In this document: positions 1-10,539 of the stretch, in pieces | How the letters are laid out: every line of letters begins with the position of its first letter | How positions within the stretch are numbered: position 1 is the first letter of the stretch | NCBI GenBank assembly: GCA_022559845.1 | Contig: CM040127.1 | Span: forward strand, 36,542,708-36,606,707 | Source of the DNA: Amorphophallus konjac | Taxonomy: Eukaryota; Streptophyta; Magnoliopsida; Alismatales; Araceae | Length of the DNA: 64,000 bases | Reading direction: 5' to 3' | Made by a program: the position numbers and the translations under genes | Notes under the pieces: model-generated | The model's database searches: none | Seen by the model: the letters and a program-made list of their open reading frames with translations, nothing else | Told to the model about the DNA's origin: nothing

Positions 1-204
1 GCTTCTAGTGATGAATCTGTGGAGGCACCGTCTTTATCTAAAGAGAATGAAGTGGAGGAAGTCGATCCAGAACAACCAGAAATACAGTTGGGGGACTCCG
101 AAGAGGAGGAATATATTAGTGATCAAAATGAATCTGATAATGAAGATGTGAATGCTGAATTTGTTATATCTCCAACATCTGAAGAAGAAATGGAGAATGT
201 TTGA
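1..204 (+). CDS. C-terminal end of CACTA transposase (TNPD/TNP2-like), partial
   Basis: The frame is open from base 1 to a TGA at 202-204, giving the last 67 residues of a protein whose start lies outside the window. The peptide is very acidic and low in complexity, with EVEEVDPEQPE, DSEEEEY and SPTSEEEMENV blocks. No catalytic domain is visible. Acidic tails of this kind end the TNP2-like/DUF4216-containing transposase of plant CACTA elements, and the position just upstream of a TNPA-type gene fits. The assignment rests on position and composition, not on a recognised domain. Confidence 0.6.
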   Translation, partial: ASSDESVEAPSLSKENEVEEVDPEQPEIQLGDSEEEEYISDQNESDNEDVNAEFVISPTSEEEMENV

Positions 205-303
205 TTAATGGTATACAATTTTATCTGGGAATTTTAATACTCTGTAACTTTCTTTCTTTCACTATTTGATGAATATGCATGTATTTTATTACCAGTTGAA
301 GAT

Positions 304-3300
304 ATGGTTCGAGGACGGCGTGGGACTCCCAGAGGTGGGAGGGGAGAGGGTAGCGGGAGGAGATTTACTTCCGTTTCACCACCGGTAGTAGGTATGTATA
401 CTTTCCCTTCATAATGCATTGTAGTATTTGTTGAAAATAATTCATTATGTATTTGTGTTATCTGATTATTATTTTCACAGGACCCACGACCTCTACACCG
501 TTACGACCGACCTCTGCACCGCTACCACCGGTAGTAGGTATGTATACTTTCATGTATAATGCATTGTAGTATTTGTTGAAAATAATTCTTTATGTTTTTG
601 TGTTATCTGATTCTTATTTTCACAGGACCCACGACCTCTGCACATATACCACCGACCTCTGCACCGCTACCACCGGTAGTAGGTATGTATACTTTCCCTT
701 CATAATGCATTGTAGTATTTGTTGAAAATAATTCATTATGTATTTGTGTTATCTGATTATTATTTTCACAGGACCCACGACCTCTACACCGTTACGACCG
801 ACCTCTGCACCGCTACCACCGGTAGTAGGTATGTATACTTTCATGTATAATGCATTGTAGTATTTGTTGAAAATAATTCTTTATGTTTTTGTGTTATCTG
901 ATTCTTATTTTCACAGGACCCACGACCTCTGCACCGTTACCACCGAGGGATGCACCGCTACCACCGGTAGTAGGTATGTATACTTTCATGTATAATTCAT
1001 TTGAGTATTTGTTTAAAATAATTCTTTATGTTTTTGTGTTATCTGATTCTTATCCTTACAGGACCCACGGCCTCTGCACCGTTACCACTGACAACGGGTA
1101 CATTGACGGCCTATGCACCGCCATCACACATGGCGAGTGGATCTACACCTCCCCCAGCTGAGTCAGGTATGTTCATTTGCATATTTATGTTTTTTTGATA
1201 GTTTGTTTTATTTATACTATTTAATTCGTATAGTACGTGCTGATGACGAGGCGAGTCATCATGAGGGGGAGGGCTGTTGTAATGAGACGATGCGGGCAGT
1301 GTGGATAAATGAAGGGTACGTAATGCATTATTTTTGTTATTTATTCGTCATTGTGGTATTAATATTTTTAATTTCAGGAATAAAATAGAGCCAGCCCAAG
1401 CATCACAATTTATTACAAAGACAATTCAAGCACATTTTCCAGGCCCCATCCATCGCTTTGCTGATTTTCCGATGGGTGTTCAGGATTTATTGTTCTCTAT
1501 GTTCTTGGTATTTATCTTATTTTATCATATTAAGTCATTTTCAATTATTATTTTAACCCACTTTGTTATGTAACATATAAATTTTTGTTGTTGTTAATAT
1601 ATAGAGGAATCATCGATTCACAGAACATTCAGATGAGTTACGTGCTAGATTTGCATGGACAGCTACTGCAAGAGATAATTTCAAACATCTTATGTACAAT
1701 GCCCGAAGATATGCAAAAAAAGCATGTGCAAGTACTGATAAGAACATATGGAAGGAGCATGGGCCTGTGTGGATGAGAAAGGAGTATTGGACAGAGCTGT
1801 GCAACATTTGGGAAGCGGAGAAATGGAATGCCAATTCAAACAAAGCAAAGCAAAACAGAGCAGCGCATCCTGAAGCGAATTTACACACGGGTGGCTCTGT
1901 CTCCTTTGCAACACATAAAGCGAGATTAGTAAGTACACTTCTACATATATAAATTTTTTGTTTCTATTATGAAACTGTGATTTATTTGAATAACAGGAAG
2001 CACAGTTAAAGCGGCCAGCTCAATTTCATGAACTTTTTGATCGAACTCATAAGAAGAAAGGGACAAATGCTTACATTAGTGAGAAAGCTCGGGAGGTAGC
2101 GGTAAGTGTATACATTAATAGTTTTCATTTAAGATTAAATTGTAGAATAATTTGGTTTTGTTTTTTTTTGGTTTTTGCAGGACTCATATAGTAGACGAAT
2201 GGATGAGAGGTACGGGGATGACAGTCAGCGTCCAGAGTTGGATCCTGCCATTTGGGTTGCAGCATCTGGGGCACCCAAGAAAGGACATGTTTATGGTTTT
2301 GGACATAGCTTGGGCACGACTAGGGTGTTATCATCATGCTCGAGTTCGGTCTCACATGCGACCTCTCCATTTACCACACCAGCAGCCCCAGATGGTTCTT
2401 CCAGTGCCGCCCCGACCATGACTCCAGATATGTTTAGGCAGATCGTCAACGAGACCGTCTCTCAGAATATCTCTCAGAATATCTCAACCATCGTCGCTCA
2501 GACCGTCTCCCAGATGCTCACATCCTTGGGAATTGATAGTAGTAGAGCACCTCCTGCACCTCCTGCACAGCAGCCTCCGGTAAGTATTTTATTTGATTGA
2601 TTTTCTATTTGTTAACTCTAAATATCATCTTACAAAATATAAGAATTTAGATTGAGGAGGGGAAAATATCATTTTCTTAACTCTAAATATCATCTTACAC
2701 CTATCCTCTGGATATTAGAATCAACAGGCAGACTGTTCTGCAGGATTTTCCATAGGTGTATAGAGATTTTGGTTAGAACTGAAAGTGAAAAGATATGTAT
2801 AAATTCTATTCACTTGAGTGGGGGAGGATACAGATCTATAAATATTCATAAAGCTAGAATAATATAAGGAAAGTAACATGTAGACATGAATAAAATATGC
2901 CAATTTAGGTGAAAAGATCTCCCCAAAGTCTGGTAACTGTCATGGCAGGAAGCCAGGAACAGCACCTCTAAGCAAAGGAAGGGCAGTTCATACAAAGGAG
3001 CATAGGTCATAAGTTACAAGAAGTTCATTTTCAGTGGGGAGATGAAAGTGACTTGTCAGAACTGACGGAATCCAAATCGGATGCCCGGTTTGAGCTCGGC
3101 GCTCAAACTTCATTTTTAAAATACACTTAGTTCAAATGAACTGTTAGGATGGGGCATTTGGTTCTAAAATCTGAAATACCGGTCGGATGGCCGTGCCGAT
3201 CATTCCAATACGACCGGGGAGATGAAAGTGACTTGTCAGAACTGACGGAATCCAAATCGGATGCCCGGTTTGAGCTCGGCGCTCAAACTTCATTTTTAAA

Positions 3301-5178
3301 ATACACTTATTTCAAATGAACTGTTAGGACGGGTCCGGGGGTCTAAAATCTGAAATACCGGTCGGATGGCCGTGCCGGTCATTCCAATACGACCGGGGAG
3401 ATGAAAGTGACTTGTCAGAACTGACGGAATCCAAATCGGATGCCCGGTTTGAGCTCGGCGCTCAAACTTCATTTTTAAAATACACTTAGTTCAAATGAAC
3501 TGTTAGGACGGGGCATTTGGTTCTAAAATCTGAAATACCGGTCGGATGGTCGTGCCGATCATTCCAATACGACCGGGGAGATGAAAGTGACTTGTCAGAA
3601 CTGACGGAATCCAAATCGGATGCCCGGTTTGAGCTCGGCGCTCAAACTTCATTTTTAAAATACACTTAGTTCAAATGAACTGTTAGGACGGGTCCGGGGG
3701 TCTAAAATTCGAAATACCGGTCGGATGGCCGTGCCGATCATTCCAATACGACCGGGGAGATGAAAGTGACTTGTCAGAACTGACGGAATCCAAATCGGAT
3801 GCCCGGTTTGAGCTCGGCGCTCAAACTTCATTTTTAAAATACACTTATTTCAAATGAACTGTTAGGACGGGTCCGGGGGTCTAAAATCTGAAATACCGGT
3901 CGGATGGCCGTGCCGGTCATTCCAATACGACCGGGGAGATGAAAGTGACTTGTCAGAACTGACGGAATCCAAATCGGATGCCCGGTTTGAGCTCGGCGCT
4001 CAAACTTCATTTTTAAAATACACTTAGTTCAAATGAACTGTTAGGACGGGGCATTTGGTTCTAAAATCTGAAATACCGGTCGGATGGCCGTGCCGATCAT
4101 TCCAATACGACCGGGGAGATGAAAGTGACTTGTCAGAACTGACGGAATCCAAATCGGATGCCCGGTTTGAGCTCGGCGCTCAAACTTCATTTTTAAAATA
4201 CACTTAGTTCAAATGAACTGTTAGGACGGGTCCGGGGGTCTAAAATTCGAAATACCGGTCGGATGGCCGTGCCGATCATTCCAATACGACCGGGGAGATG
4301 AAAGTGACTTGTCAGAACTGACGGAATCCAAATCGGATGCCCGGTTTGAGCTCGGCGCTCAAACTTCATTTTTAAAATACACTTATTTCAAATGAACTGT
4401 TAGGACGGGTCCGGGGGTCTAAAATCTGAAATACCGGTCGGATGGCCGTGCCGGTCATTCCAATACGACCGGGGAGATGAAAGTGACTTGTCAGAACTGA
4501 CGGAATCCAAATCGGATGCCCGGTTTGAGCTCGGCGCTCAAACTTCATTTTTAAAATACACTTAGTTCAAATGAACTGTTAGGACGGGGCATTTGGTTCT
4601 AAAATTCGAAATACCGGTCGGATGGCCGTGCCGATCATTCCAATACGACCGGGGAGATGAAAGTGACTTGTCAGAACTGACGGAATCCAAATCGGATGCC
4701 CGGTTTGAGCTCGGCGCTCAAACTTCATTTTTAAAATACACTTAGTTCAAATGAACTGTTAGGACGGGTCCGGGGGTCTAAAATTCGAAATACCGGTCGG
4801 ATGGCCGTGCCGATCATTCCAATACGACCGGGGAGATGAAAGTGACTTGTCAGAACTGACGGAATCCAAATCGGATGCCCGGTTTGAGCTCGGCGCTCAA
4901 ACTTCATTTTTAAAATACAAGATGAAATTTGAACTTATATTGTGTGTGTGTATTTATATATATGAAAATGAGCTGGCTTAAACTATTGGCATACTCTTGT
5001 TAATGCTTGATTTCTTTATTAAGTCTTGTTAATGCTTGATTTCTTTATTAAGGATTTGATTATAATTTTTTTAAATGATATACAGGATCATCCGTCGCGA
5101 GATGTTGGACGAGACGACGACCAGGATGATGTTGGACGAGACGACGACCAGGATGAGACATATGTGGAGGATTTGTGA
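304..5178 (+). CDS. CACTA TNPA-type protein, Transposase_24 (Ptta/En/Spm) family, 12 exons
   Basis: This is the second gene of the CACTA element; its product is expected to bind the subterminal repeats and assist transposition. Exons that keep one frame are 304-391, 481-537, 626-682, 772-828, 917-973, 1062-1166, 1234-1315, 1378-1507, 1605-1928, 1997-2101, 2181-2579 and 5086-5178, all with GT-AG borders, giving 517 residues. The N-terminus is basic (MVRGRRGTPRGGRG). Exons 2-6 encode a Pro/Thr/Ala-rich repeat. Exons 8-11 carry the family core: HFPGPIHRFADFPMGVQDLLF, then a block with RRYAKKACAS and HTGGSVSFATHKARL, then THKKKGTNAYISEKAREVA, then DSYSRRMDERYGDD. A NETVSQNISQNIS repeat that could form a coiled coil follows, and the last exon encodes an acidic tail with two VGRDDDQD copies. 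The last intron (2580-5085) holds a tandem array. No stop or frameshift was seen. The exon model is manual. Confidence 0.8.
392..973 (+). repeat. Tandemly duplicated exon-intron block inside the TNPA-type gene
   Basis: A unit of about 145 bp, made of an 88-89-bp intron and a 57-bp exon, is repeated four times. The 57-bp exons at 481, 626, 772 and 917 are phase 1-1, so each copy adds 19 residues of the type GPTTSAPLPPVV without shifting the frame. Alternate units match best: the introns before 481 and before 772 read the same base for base, and so do the exons at 481 and 772. The latest event was therefore duplication of a 291-bp two-unit block. The end of exon 1 and the start of exon 6 are related to the unit. 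Confidence 0.9.
2580..3035. other. Start of the large last intron of the TNPA-type gene
   Basis: The sequence between the donor GTAAGTAT at 2580 and the satellite-like array has stops in all useful frames. It holds two copies of TTAACTCTAAATATCATCTTACA, near 2613 and 2679. No other feature was recognised. Confidence 0.5.
3036..4919. repeat. 180-bp tandem array (10.5 copies) in the last TNPA intron
   Basis: Units of 179-180 bp begin with GGGGAGATGAAAGTGACTTG at 3036, 3216, 3395, 3575, 3754, 3933, 4113, 4292, 4471, 4651 and 4830 (last one partial). Three variants can be told apart: A (GGGCATTTGGTTC), B (CACTTATTTC with TCCGGGGGTC and GCCGGTC) and C (CACTTAGTTC with TCCGGGGGTC and AAAATTCG). 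From 3395 on the order is A-C-B, A-C-B, A-C, a higher-order period of about 538 bp, as in satellites that grow by unequal exchange. Each unit has the short inverted repeat TTTGAGCTCGGCGCTCAAA. Confidence 0.95.
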
Positions 5179-5461
5179 TTTTATTTTAGTTGTGTATGTT
5201 GTCATTTTATTATTATGGATGTATGATTAATTTGTGATTTTATTTTAATTGTGTGTAATTTGAGGTTCGTGGAGATTGTGATCCGTGTAGTTGATTTATT
5301 ATTGTTTTATGAAATTGTTATTTATCAGGTGTTTGTATGTGATGAATTTGAGATTTGTCGATATTGTTGTCTGTGTAGTTGATTTTATATTTATGTTATG
5401 AATTTGTTATTTATCAGGTAATTTATTTATCAGTTTAAATAAATTTTTAAAAAAAAAATAA
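5179..5461. other. 3' untranslated / flanking DNA of the TNPA-type gene
   Basis: This AT-rich stretch after the stop codon has loosely repeated TTTGTGATTTTATTTTA and GAAATTGTTATTTATCAGGT segments. It probably carries the 3' UTR and polyadenylation region. No ORF was seen. Confidence 0.4.
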
Positions 5462-5469
5462 TGCAAAAT

Positions 5470-6010
5470 TAGCGACCGCATTGAGACTGAATTGCGACCG
5501 AATAGCGACTATACGTTATATTTCTTTTATTAAATAATTATACTTGGCGACCGACTAGCGACCGACTAGCCACCGAATAAATCCGATAGGTTTATTTTAT
5601 TTTTAAAAATAAAACAAATTTAGAGACCGACTGGCGACCGAATTGAGACCGAATAAATCCGATAGGTTAATTTTATTTTTAAAAATACAACATAATTCGA
5701 GACCGAATAGCGACCGAATTGAGACCGACTTAATCCGATAGGTTAATTTTATTTTTTAAAATACAACAATTGTAGCGACCGAATAGAGACTGAATGGCGA
5801 CCGAATTATTAGCGACCGGTCAGGCGACCGATTATAATCGGTCTCTGGTAACGACTGATACTGCGACCGAATTATGTCGGTCGCTATATAGCGACTATGA
5901 TATAGCGACCGACATATTCGGTCGCTAGATAGTGTCTGTTCGGTCGCAATGCAGATTTGCGACCGATCTACGACTGAATAGCGACCGAATATGTCGGTCG
6001 CTATCCGCGA
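5470..6010. repeat. CACTA 3' subterminal repeats
   Basis: Many short direct and inverted copies of GCGACCGA or GAGACCGA lie in AT-rich spacer, denser towards the end. Near 5856-6000 they pair as inverted copies, for example ATAGCGACCGACATATTCGG. In En/Spm, TNPA binds repeated subterminal motifs of this kind. The match in position and arrangement is good; the binding itself is inferred. Confidence 0.85.
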
Positions 6011-6024
6011 TTTTTCTTGTAGTG
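6011..6024. repeat. CACTA terminal inverted repeat (3' end)
   Basis: TTTTTCTTGTAGTG on the plus strand is CACTACAAGAAAAA read from the outside, the characteristic plant CACTA terminus. Its partner is outside the window. To its right the PMD reading frame starts without a gap. Confidence 0.93.
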
Positions 6025-7215
6025 TTCATCCCCAGCAGAAGGCGGCCCAGGAAGAAGAAAAGAAACCTCCGAAGGTCTAGATCCACCAGCTCCCGCTCGC
6101 TCGGGTCCTGGGTGAAAGCAGCACGAGCATCCCCCTCCAGTCGAGCCAAGAACTCTGCTCCAGTCTCGCTAACCCGCTGACGCGGGTCGACGAATCCGAG
6201 CGCCTCCATGATCTCCACTCGGCCGACTACCCTGCTGTCTCTATCAGTCACGCTCGTCTCTAACCACAGCAGGTCCAGGGCACTCTCTCGGTAGTCGGGG
6301 TAGGTGACCCCGCTGACTGCCTCTCCGTCAACTCGTAGCCCGGTGATCCGAGCCACGTCCTCCAGTGACGGCACCATGTGCCCCCAGGGCATCAGAAACG
6401 CCCGGCTCGGTGCGTGCCACCGCTCCCTCAGTGCCTGGATAAGAGGAAGGTCGAGCCGGAAGGGCTCGATCCTAAGGAAAGCTCCAAAGCCCATGGCGTC
6501 CACACGCGCCCTCTGAAAATCCGGCAGCCCACGGTATGCTGCCACCACCAAGGACCAGCTGATCCGGCCCTTCATCACGCCCTGCAAGCCACAAAACCAA
6601 CAAAGAACACATCAGTATCATGAACAGTAATCAACAATAACACTATATATACTATTTTATTTTATTTTTTTAAAAAAAAATACATATATATTGTTTTTTG
6701 GAGGCGTCCAGGCCCCTGGACGCCTCCTCCCTATTTTCTTTATTTCTTTTTTCGAAAAAAAAAATCCAAGAACCAAAAATAAAAAAATATATATATAATA
6801 TATATATTATTATGGAGGCGTCCTAGACCTTGGACGCCTCCTTATTTTTTAAATTTATTTTATTATTTACGTAAATCAATAAATAAACAAAAAGAAAAAG
6901 AAAAAGTGGAGGCGTCCAGGCCCCTGGACGCCTCCTTCTCTCACTACCCGGCCTTCCCTCACAGCCTCTCGCACGCCCGTTTTAGCCTATTAAACCACAG
7001 AGTGAGGATTCCGAAGTACTTACCGGGTCGTGATCGTCCTCTACCGCGTCACCAGCATCCGCAGCGGCCTCCGCGGCCAGGAGAGGCACCTCCATCCCCT
7101 CCTCCGCAGCAATCTCCTCTGCTGCAGCCTCCTCGGCATCATCCCTCAACCTCCTCGCACGACGAGCCAGTCGTTTTCGCTTCCCTGGACCCTGGCTCGA
7201 TCCTCCTCGCTCCAT
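6025..7215 (-). pseudogene. Plant mobile domain (PMD, aminotransferase-like) protein, cut by the CACTA insertion
   Basis: There are two exons on the minus strand. Exon 1 (7215-7024) starts at ATG 7215 and encodes 64 residues, basic then Ala/Glu-rich. A GTAAGT donor and a CTTGCAG acceptor bound a 442-bp intron; exon 2 runs from 6581 to 6025. Exon 2 has the PMD signature: RAFLMPWGHMVPSLEDVARI followed by TGLRVDGEAVSG. PMD proteins include MAIN/MAIL-type plant proteins and many transposon-borne relatives; their biochemical role is mostly unknown. After about 249 residues the frame runs into CACTA sequence and stops at 5925, so the C-terminal half of the usual domain is gone here and would lie beyond the other end of the CACTA element. 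A TATA box lies 80 bp upstream of the ATG. Three of the 28-bp palindromes lie in its intron. Confidence 0.78.
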
Positions 7216-7533
7216 GGGGACTAAGAATAGGTCGTCTAGGGTGACTGGGTCGTCAGATTGAACAGTAAATGAGCAAAAAGGGGGGGGCAGCCCTTATAAA
7301 TAGGAATTAGCTTCTTTGGGGCGTCCAGGCGCCTGGACGCCCCCATAATTTTTATTTATTTCAAAATTCAAAAAATTTTGCGGCGTCCAGGCGCCTGGAC
7401 GCCCCCAAAACAAAAAATCAAATAAAATAAAAAAATAAAAGTTGGGGCGTCCAGGACCCTGGACGCCCCCAAAACAAAAAATCAAATGAAAATAAAATAA
7501 AAATTAGGGGCGTCCAGGCCCCTGGACGCCCCC
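6700..7533. repeat. Left cluster of seven 28-bp palindromes (GGCGTCCAGG family)
   Basis: Near-perfect palindromes of 26-28 bp lie at about 6700, 6814, 6908, 7318, 7380, 7444 and 7507. Each has the form GGCGTCC, a centre, and GGACGCC. The first three are flanked by GGA/TCC (GGAGGCG and CGCCTCC) and lie in the PMD intron. The next four are flanked by GGG/CCC and lie between the PMD promoter and the DUF7745 stop codon. Copies sit in A/T homopolymer-rich spacer at intervals of 60-110 bp within each group. The same family recurs at 10540-11294. Confidence 0.95.
7294..7302 (-). promoter_or_regulatory. TATA box of the PMD gene
   Basis: The minus strand reads TATTTATAA here, about 80 bp before the ATG at 7215, followed by a C-run leader. 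The spacing suits a plant core promoter. The first of the GGGGCG palindromes lies only 15 bp upstream. Confidence 0.6.
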
Positions 7534-7730
7534 ATAATAAAATTTTTTTCAAAAAAAAAATATATTTATATATAATAAAAGTAAAAAAAAGACAAGAATA
7601 TGTATATAACCCAACCAAAATAAAAAAAACATAAAGAAAAAGAAAAACCATAAAAAAGATAATAATTAAGGGGACGGGGATCCAAAACATCCAAATGCCA
7701 AATTTTATTCCATCAGAAAAGCAGAGTGAA

Positions 7731-9139
7731 CTACATCAGGGGTTTAGGCACCTTAGGCCTTAACTTCCCCAGTTCGGTTACATAAGCCCTCCACGGCTCG
7801 CATTCCTCCACCACGTGCGCTAAGGCCTTTCCCGCAACACTTGTCTTCCAGGGAGCTTTAATGGCCTTCGCTTCCTTCGCGTCCGCTTCAGTGCCCAACT
7901 CTCTTTTCTTCAAAGGAACAATGTCAGTCGGTGGCGGGAACGAATGGCGTGGGATGCCAATCTGGAGGCAGCACCGATGCGCGTTGTAAAGAACAAACTC
8001 GGTCGCGCCGATCAGTTGAAGATCAACTTCGGGAGAAGGCCTCATGAGGAGATCAAGCGAAAGCAAACATGTCGGTGAGCAAGTGAAGAAGCCTTGTGTC
8101 ACGGTGCGGAAGTGAGACCGCCAGTCTTCACGTTTCTTCAGCCACGGAACGCGGTTCACTACAGTACCACCAAAGCCTAACACGTCGGCTATGTGGTGAA
8201 GCGGGCTTTGTTGGAAGAGCTTCGAAGCGGTTGGCATTCCCTCGCGGTGGTCGAATTTGAAAGGCAAATACAGCCAGCAATTCAAGACAAGTGCACAACC
8301 AAATGGAGGCTTACCCAGGCTCGAGGCAGTAAGACCGCTGTAAAGATAGGCGAGGACGGCGGATCCCACCCTCTTTCCACGCCAGATCCCGCAGATAGCA
8401 CCCAGTTGGTCTTCCTCCACCATGTTGTCGGTATAAGGGAACAAGAGAGCACCCGCCAGACAAATGGTGAACCCCTTCATGATTCCCTCCAAATAGTCAT
8501 CGTCTGGTGACCCTCTCAGGGCGTTCATGACCCACTCCGCAAGCTTTTGGAGATCGATCCCCTTCTGAGTACGGACCTTTCTAGCTGCGTCGGGCGGCAT
8601 GAAGCTTCCAAGGACGCTTTCAGAAGTCCCCCGTGTCAGCATCCGCATAGCCTTCACCTTCCCGTCACTCTTGAATTTCTTCAATCCGAGCAGAAGTTCC
8701 ACCTCCTCGAGGAGGATGGTCACCTCGAAGGTCGGGAAGATAAAAGTGTGGGTCTGGGGATGCCAGACCTCCACTAGCGCGCCCATAGCCGCCCAGTCCA
8801 TACGAATCTTCTCGTAATGCTTGGCGTGAATAAGGAGCCCCTGCAGATGCCACTTCGAGAGTATAGCCCTCATGCCAATGGAGATATTGGAAGTCAGCTT
8901 TGAAAGCCATGGCAGCTTGGAAAACTTCCTCGGGCCTGGGAAGAGTAGATATGGCTGGGAGAGGAAAGAAGAAGAAATGAAGGAAGTAAGAAGAAGGTTC
9001 ACGTGCAGAAATTTGAAAAGAGTCGGCTTACCATATGCGACATGATCGTCCCACTCAGATGACCCTCGAGGTCGGAAAGTCGCCTAATCTCGCTGCTAGG
9101 CTTGCTCCTCTTCATAACGCGGGAAGACTCTCCTTCCAT
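7731..9139 (-). CDS. DUF7745-like plant protein, two exons
   Basis: Exon 1 runs from ATG 9139 to 9032 (36 codons) and exon 2 from 8954 to 7731. The 77-bp intron has a GTAAGC donor and a TTTCCTCTCCCAG acceptor, phase 0. Together they give 443 residues without a stop. The segment WHPQTHTFIFPTFEVTILLE EVELLLG resembles the core of DUF7745, a plant domain often found near transposons and related in style to PMD. Other visible blocks are GFTICLAGALLFPYTDNMVE, a Lys-rich stretch (KEAKAIKAPWK) and a basic proline-containing end (LRPKVPKPLM). The ATG at 9202 is possible but lies only about 25 bp from the TATA box, so 9139 is preferred. Function is unknown. The gene lies on the same strand as the PMD gene, with four palindromes between them. 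Confidence 0.68.
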
Positions 9140-9226
9140 CCTGAAATCTCTAAATTTTCCTCTCCTTCCTCTCCTGAACTTCCAAAACCCACCTTGGTGC
9201 ATTTGAATGAGCTAGCCTAAGGGGAG

Positions 9227-9235
9227 TTCTTATAG
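9227..9235 (-). promoter_or_regulatory. TATA box of the DUF7745-like gene
   Basis: The minus strand reads CTATAAGAA about 90 bp before the preferred ATG at 9139. This would place the start of transcription near 9200. Confidence 0.5.
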
Positions 9236-10539
9236 GAAGGGGAGGGTGCTTCAAGACAGAACATGTCACATCAGTGGTCATTGTCAAGATTTTATCTAGA
9301 TCTCCTTTGAACTGTGGTGCGATTCTGCTACCTTTTGATGTTGCTAACCTTTGCTGGCCTGTGCAGGTTTTACTAACGGACGTCTTTGTCCTATCTCCTG
9401 TACCACCTTTCATTGGTTGGTCCCACCATGTCATGCATCATAGTATATGATACCTACGCTACTAGAACATGTCAAGGACCTTGCGGCCCGAACGAATCTG
9501 GGATTGGAGTTCCCCTTCAACAAAAACGGTGATGATCCCGGAAGAGTTTGGGTTGTACGGATAGGCCGTCAATTTGTGATAGAATGGGGACGACGGTTCC
9601 ATTCAGTGAGTTGGTACGCGGATAAATGGGCCCCAGCCCAGTATCAGCTCACCGGGTCGGTATCCTGACCCGTTCTTCACAAGTTGACAATACTATCCTT
9701 GGCTATTTTCTATTTTAGTTTGTTTTAAATTTTTCTTTGAACCCAGCATGCATTCATATAGGACTTTGATTTATTGCGGAAGATCATTCAAGTGATTCGA
9801 TTGTGAAAGCCATTGTGTTTCAATTCCCACAAATATGAGATATTCCACTCCGAATGAAATACCAAGTTTCCTAGAGACGGCCCCGACGCTGCTCTCCCAA
9901 AGGAGACCCTTGTTTGAACAGACCCTCAGATATTCCTTTACCCTTTTTTGACCCACCTTGGCCGCAGCACTTCCACATTGGTTGGTAACCGCTCCCCAAA
10001 GGTGAAACCTCCGGTTTTATGACCCAGGTACTTCCACACCGAGAAGTTGGTCTCCTTTTCTTTCGTGCCTGAGCGCACATCTCACCCTCCCTTATTTGAT
10101 CTCCGTCCAAGCAATCGTCAATATTTGAAAGACCTTCTTCAAGGTCGCCTCATTGAAACTCCAGGAAAGATTCCAAACAGTAACGTCAAAAGCGTGTCTC
10201 ATCACACCTTGGCATCAACTTATCAGTCCGCTCCCACTTCACTCTACTCCATTTCCACAACGTGTCACTCCCTTGCAAAGCAGACGCCAAGGCGGGGCAG
10301 CTGTAGACACGCCATTCCTGACGTCTCCTGAGGAAGTCTCATATTACTATACGACGCCCCGCGACGGCTTACGCATTTCGAATCACTTGAGTACTTCCTT
10401 TTCTTGAGTCTTCTTCCGCCCTTTTCGGCATTCGGATGGCATCAACACCAGTCAGACGCATCAAAAGGTTCCGGAACCAAGAAGGGTGTCTACCGGGCGG
10501 CTGCGGACGCCTAATCCGAGGACCCGGGTGGGTCTTAAT
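9236..10539. other. Unassigned DNA upstream of the DUF7745-like gene
   Basis: No recognisable gene was seen. The longest open stretch is a 73-codon plus-strand frame (9447-9668) with segments such as GLEFPFNKNGDD and VVRIGRQFVIEWG. It begins with an ATG but matches nothing I know and may be chance. The region is of balanced composition, unlike the A/T-rich palindrome clusters on either side, and may be promoter DNA or a decayed gene. Confidence 0.4.

Larger units (their letters stand above)
1..6024 (+). mobile_element. CACTA (En/Spm) DNA transposon, 3' part
   Basis: The window opens inside a class II CACTA element. Visible parts, in order, are the tail of a first transposase gene (1-204), a complete TNPA-type second gene (304-5178), subterminal repeats with the core GCGACCGA (about 5470-6010) and a terminus at 6011-6024 that reads CACTACAAGAAAAA on the minus strand, the usual plant CACTA end. 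The gene order (TNPD-like, then TNPA-like) is the canonical one. CACTA elements make 3-bp target duplications; the three bases after the end are TTC, but the other end is outside the window, so this cannot be confirmed. The insertion site is exon 2 of a PMD gene on the minus strand. Coding capacity in the visible part is intact, so the element may be autonomous. Confidence 0.93.

Noticed and set aside
9447..9668. 73-codon ORF upstream of the DUF7745-like gene
   Set aside because: It has an ATG but no recognisable motif, promoter or splice context; kept only as a remark in the region entry.
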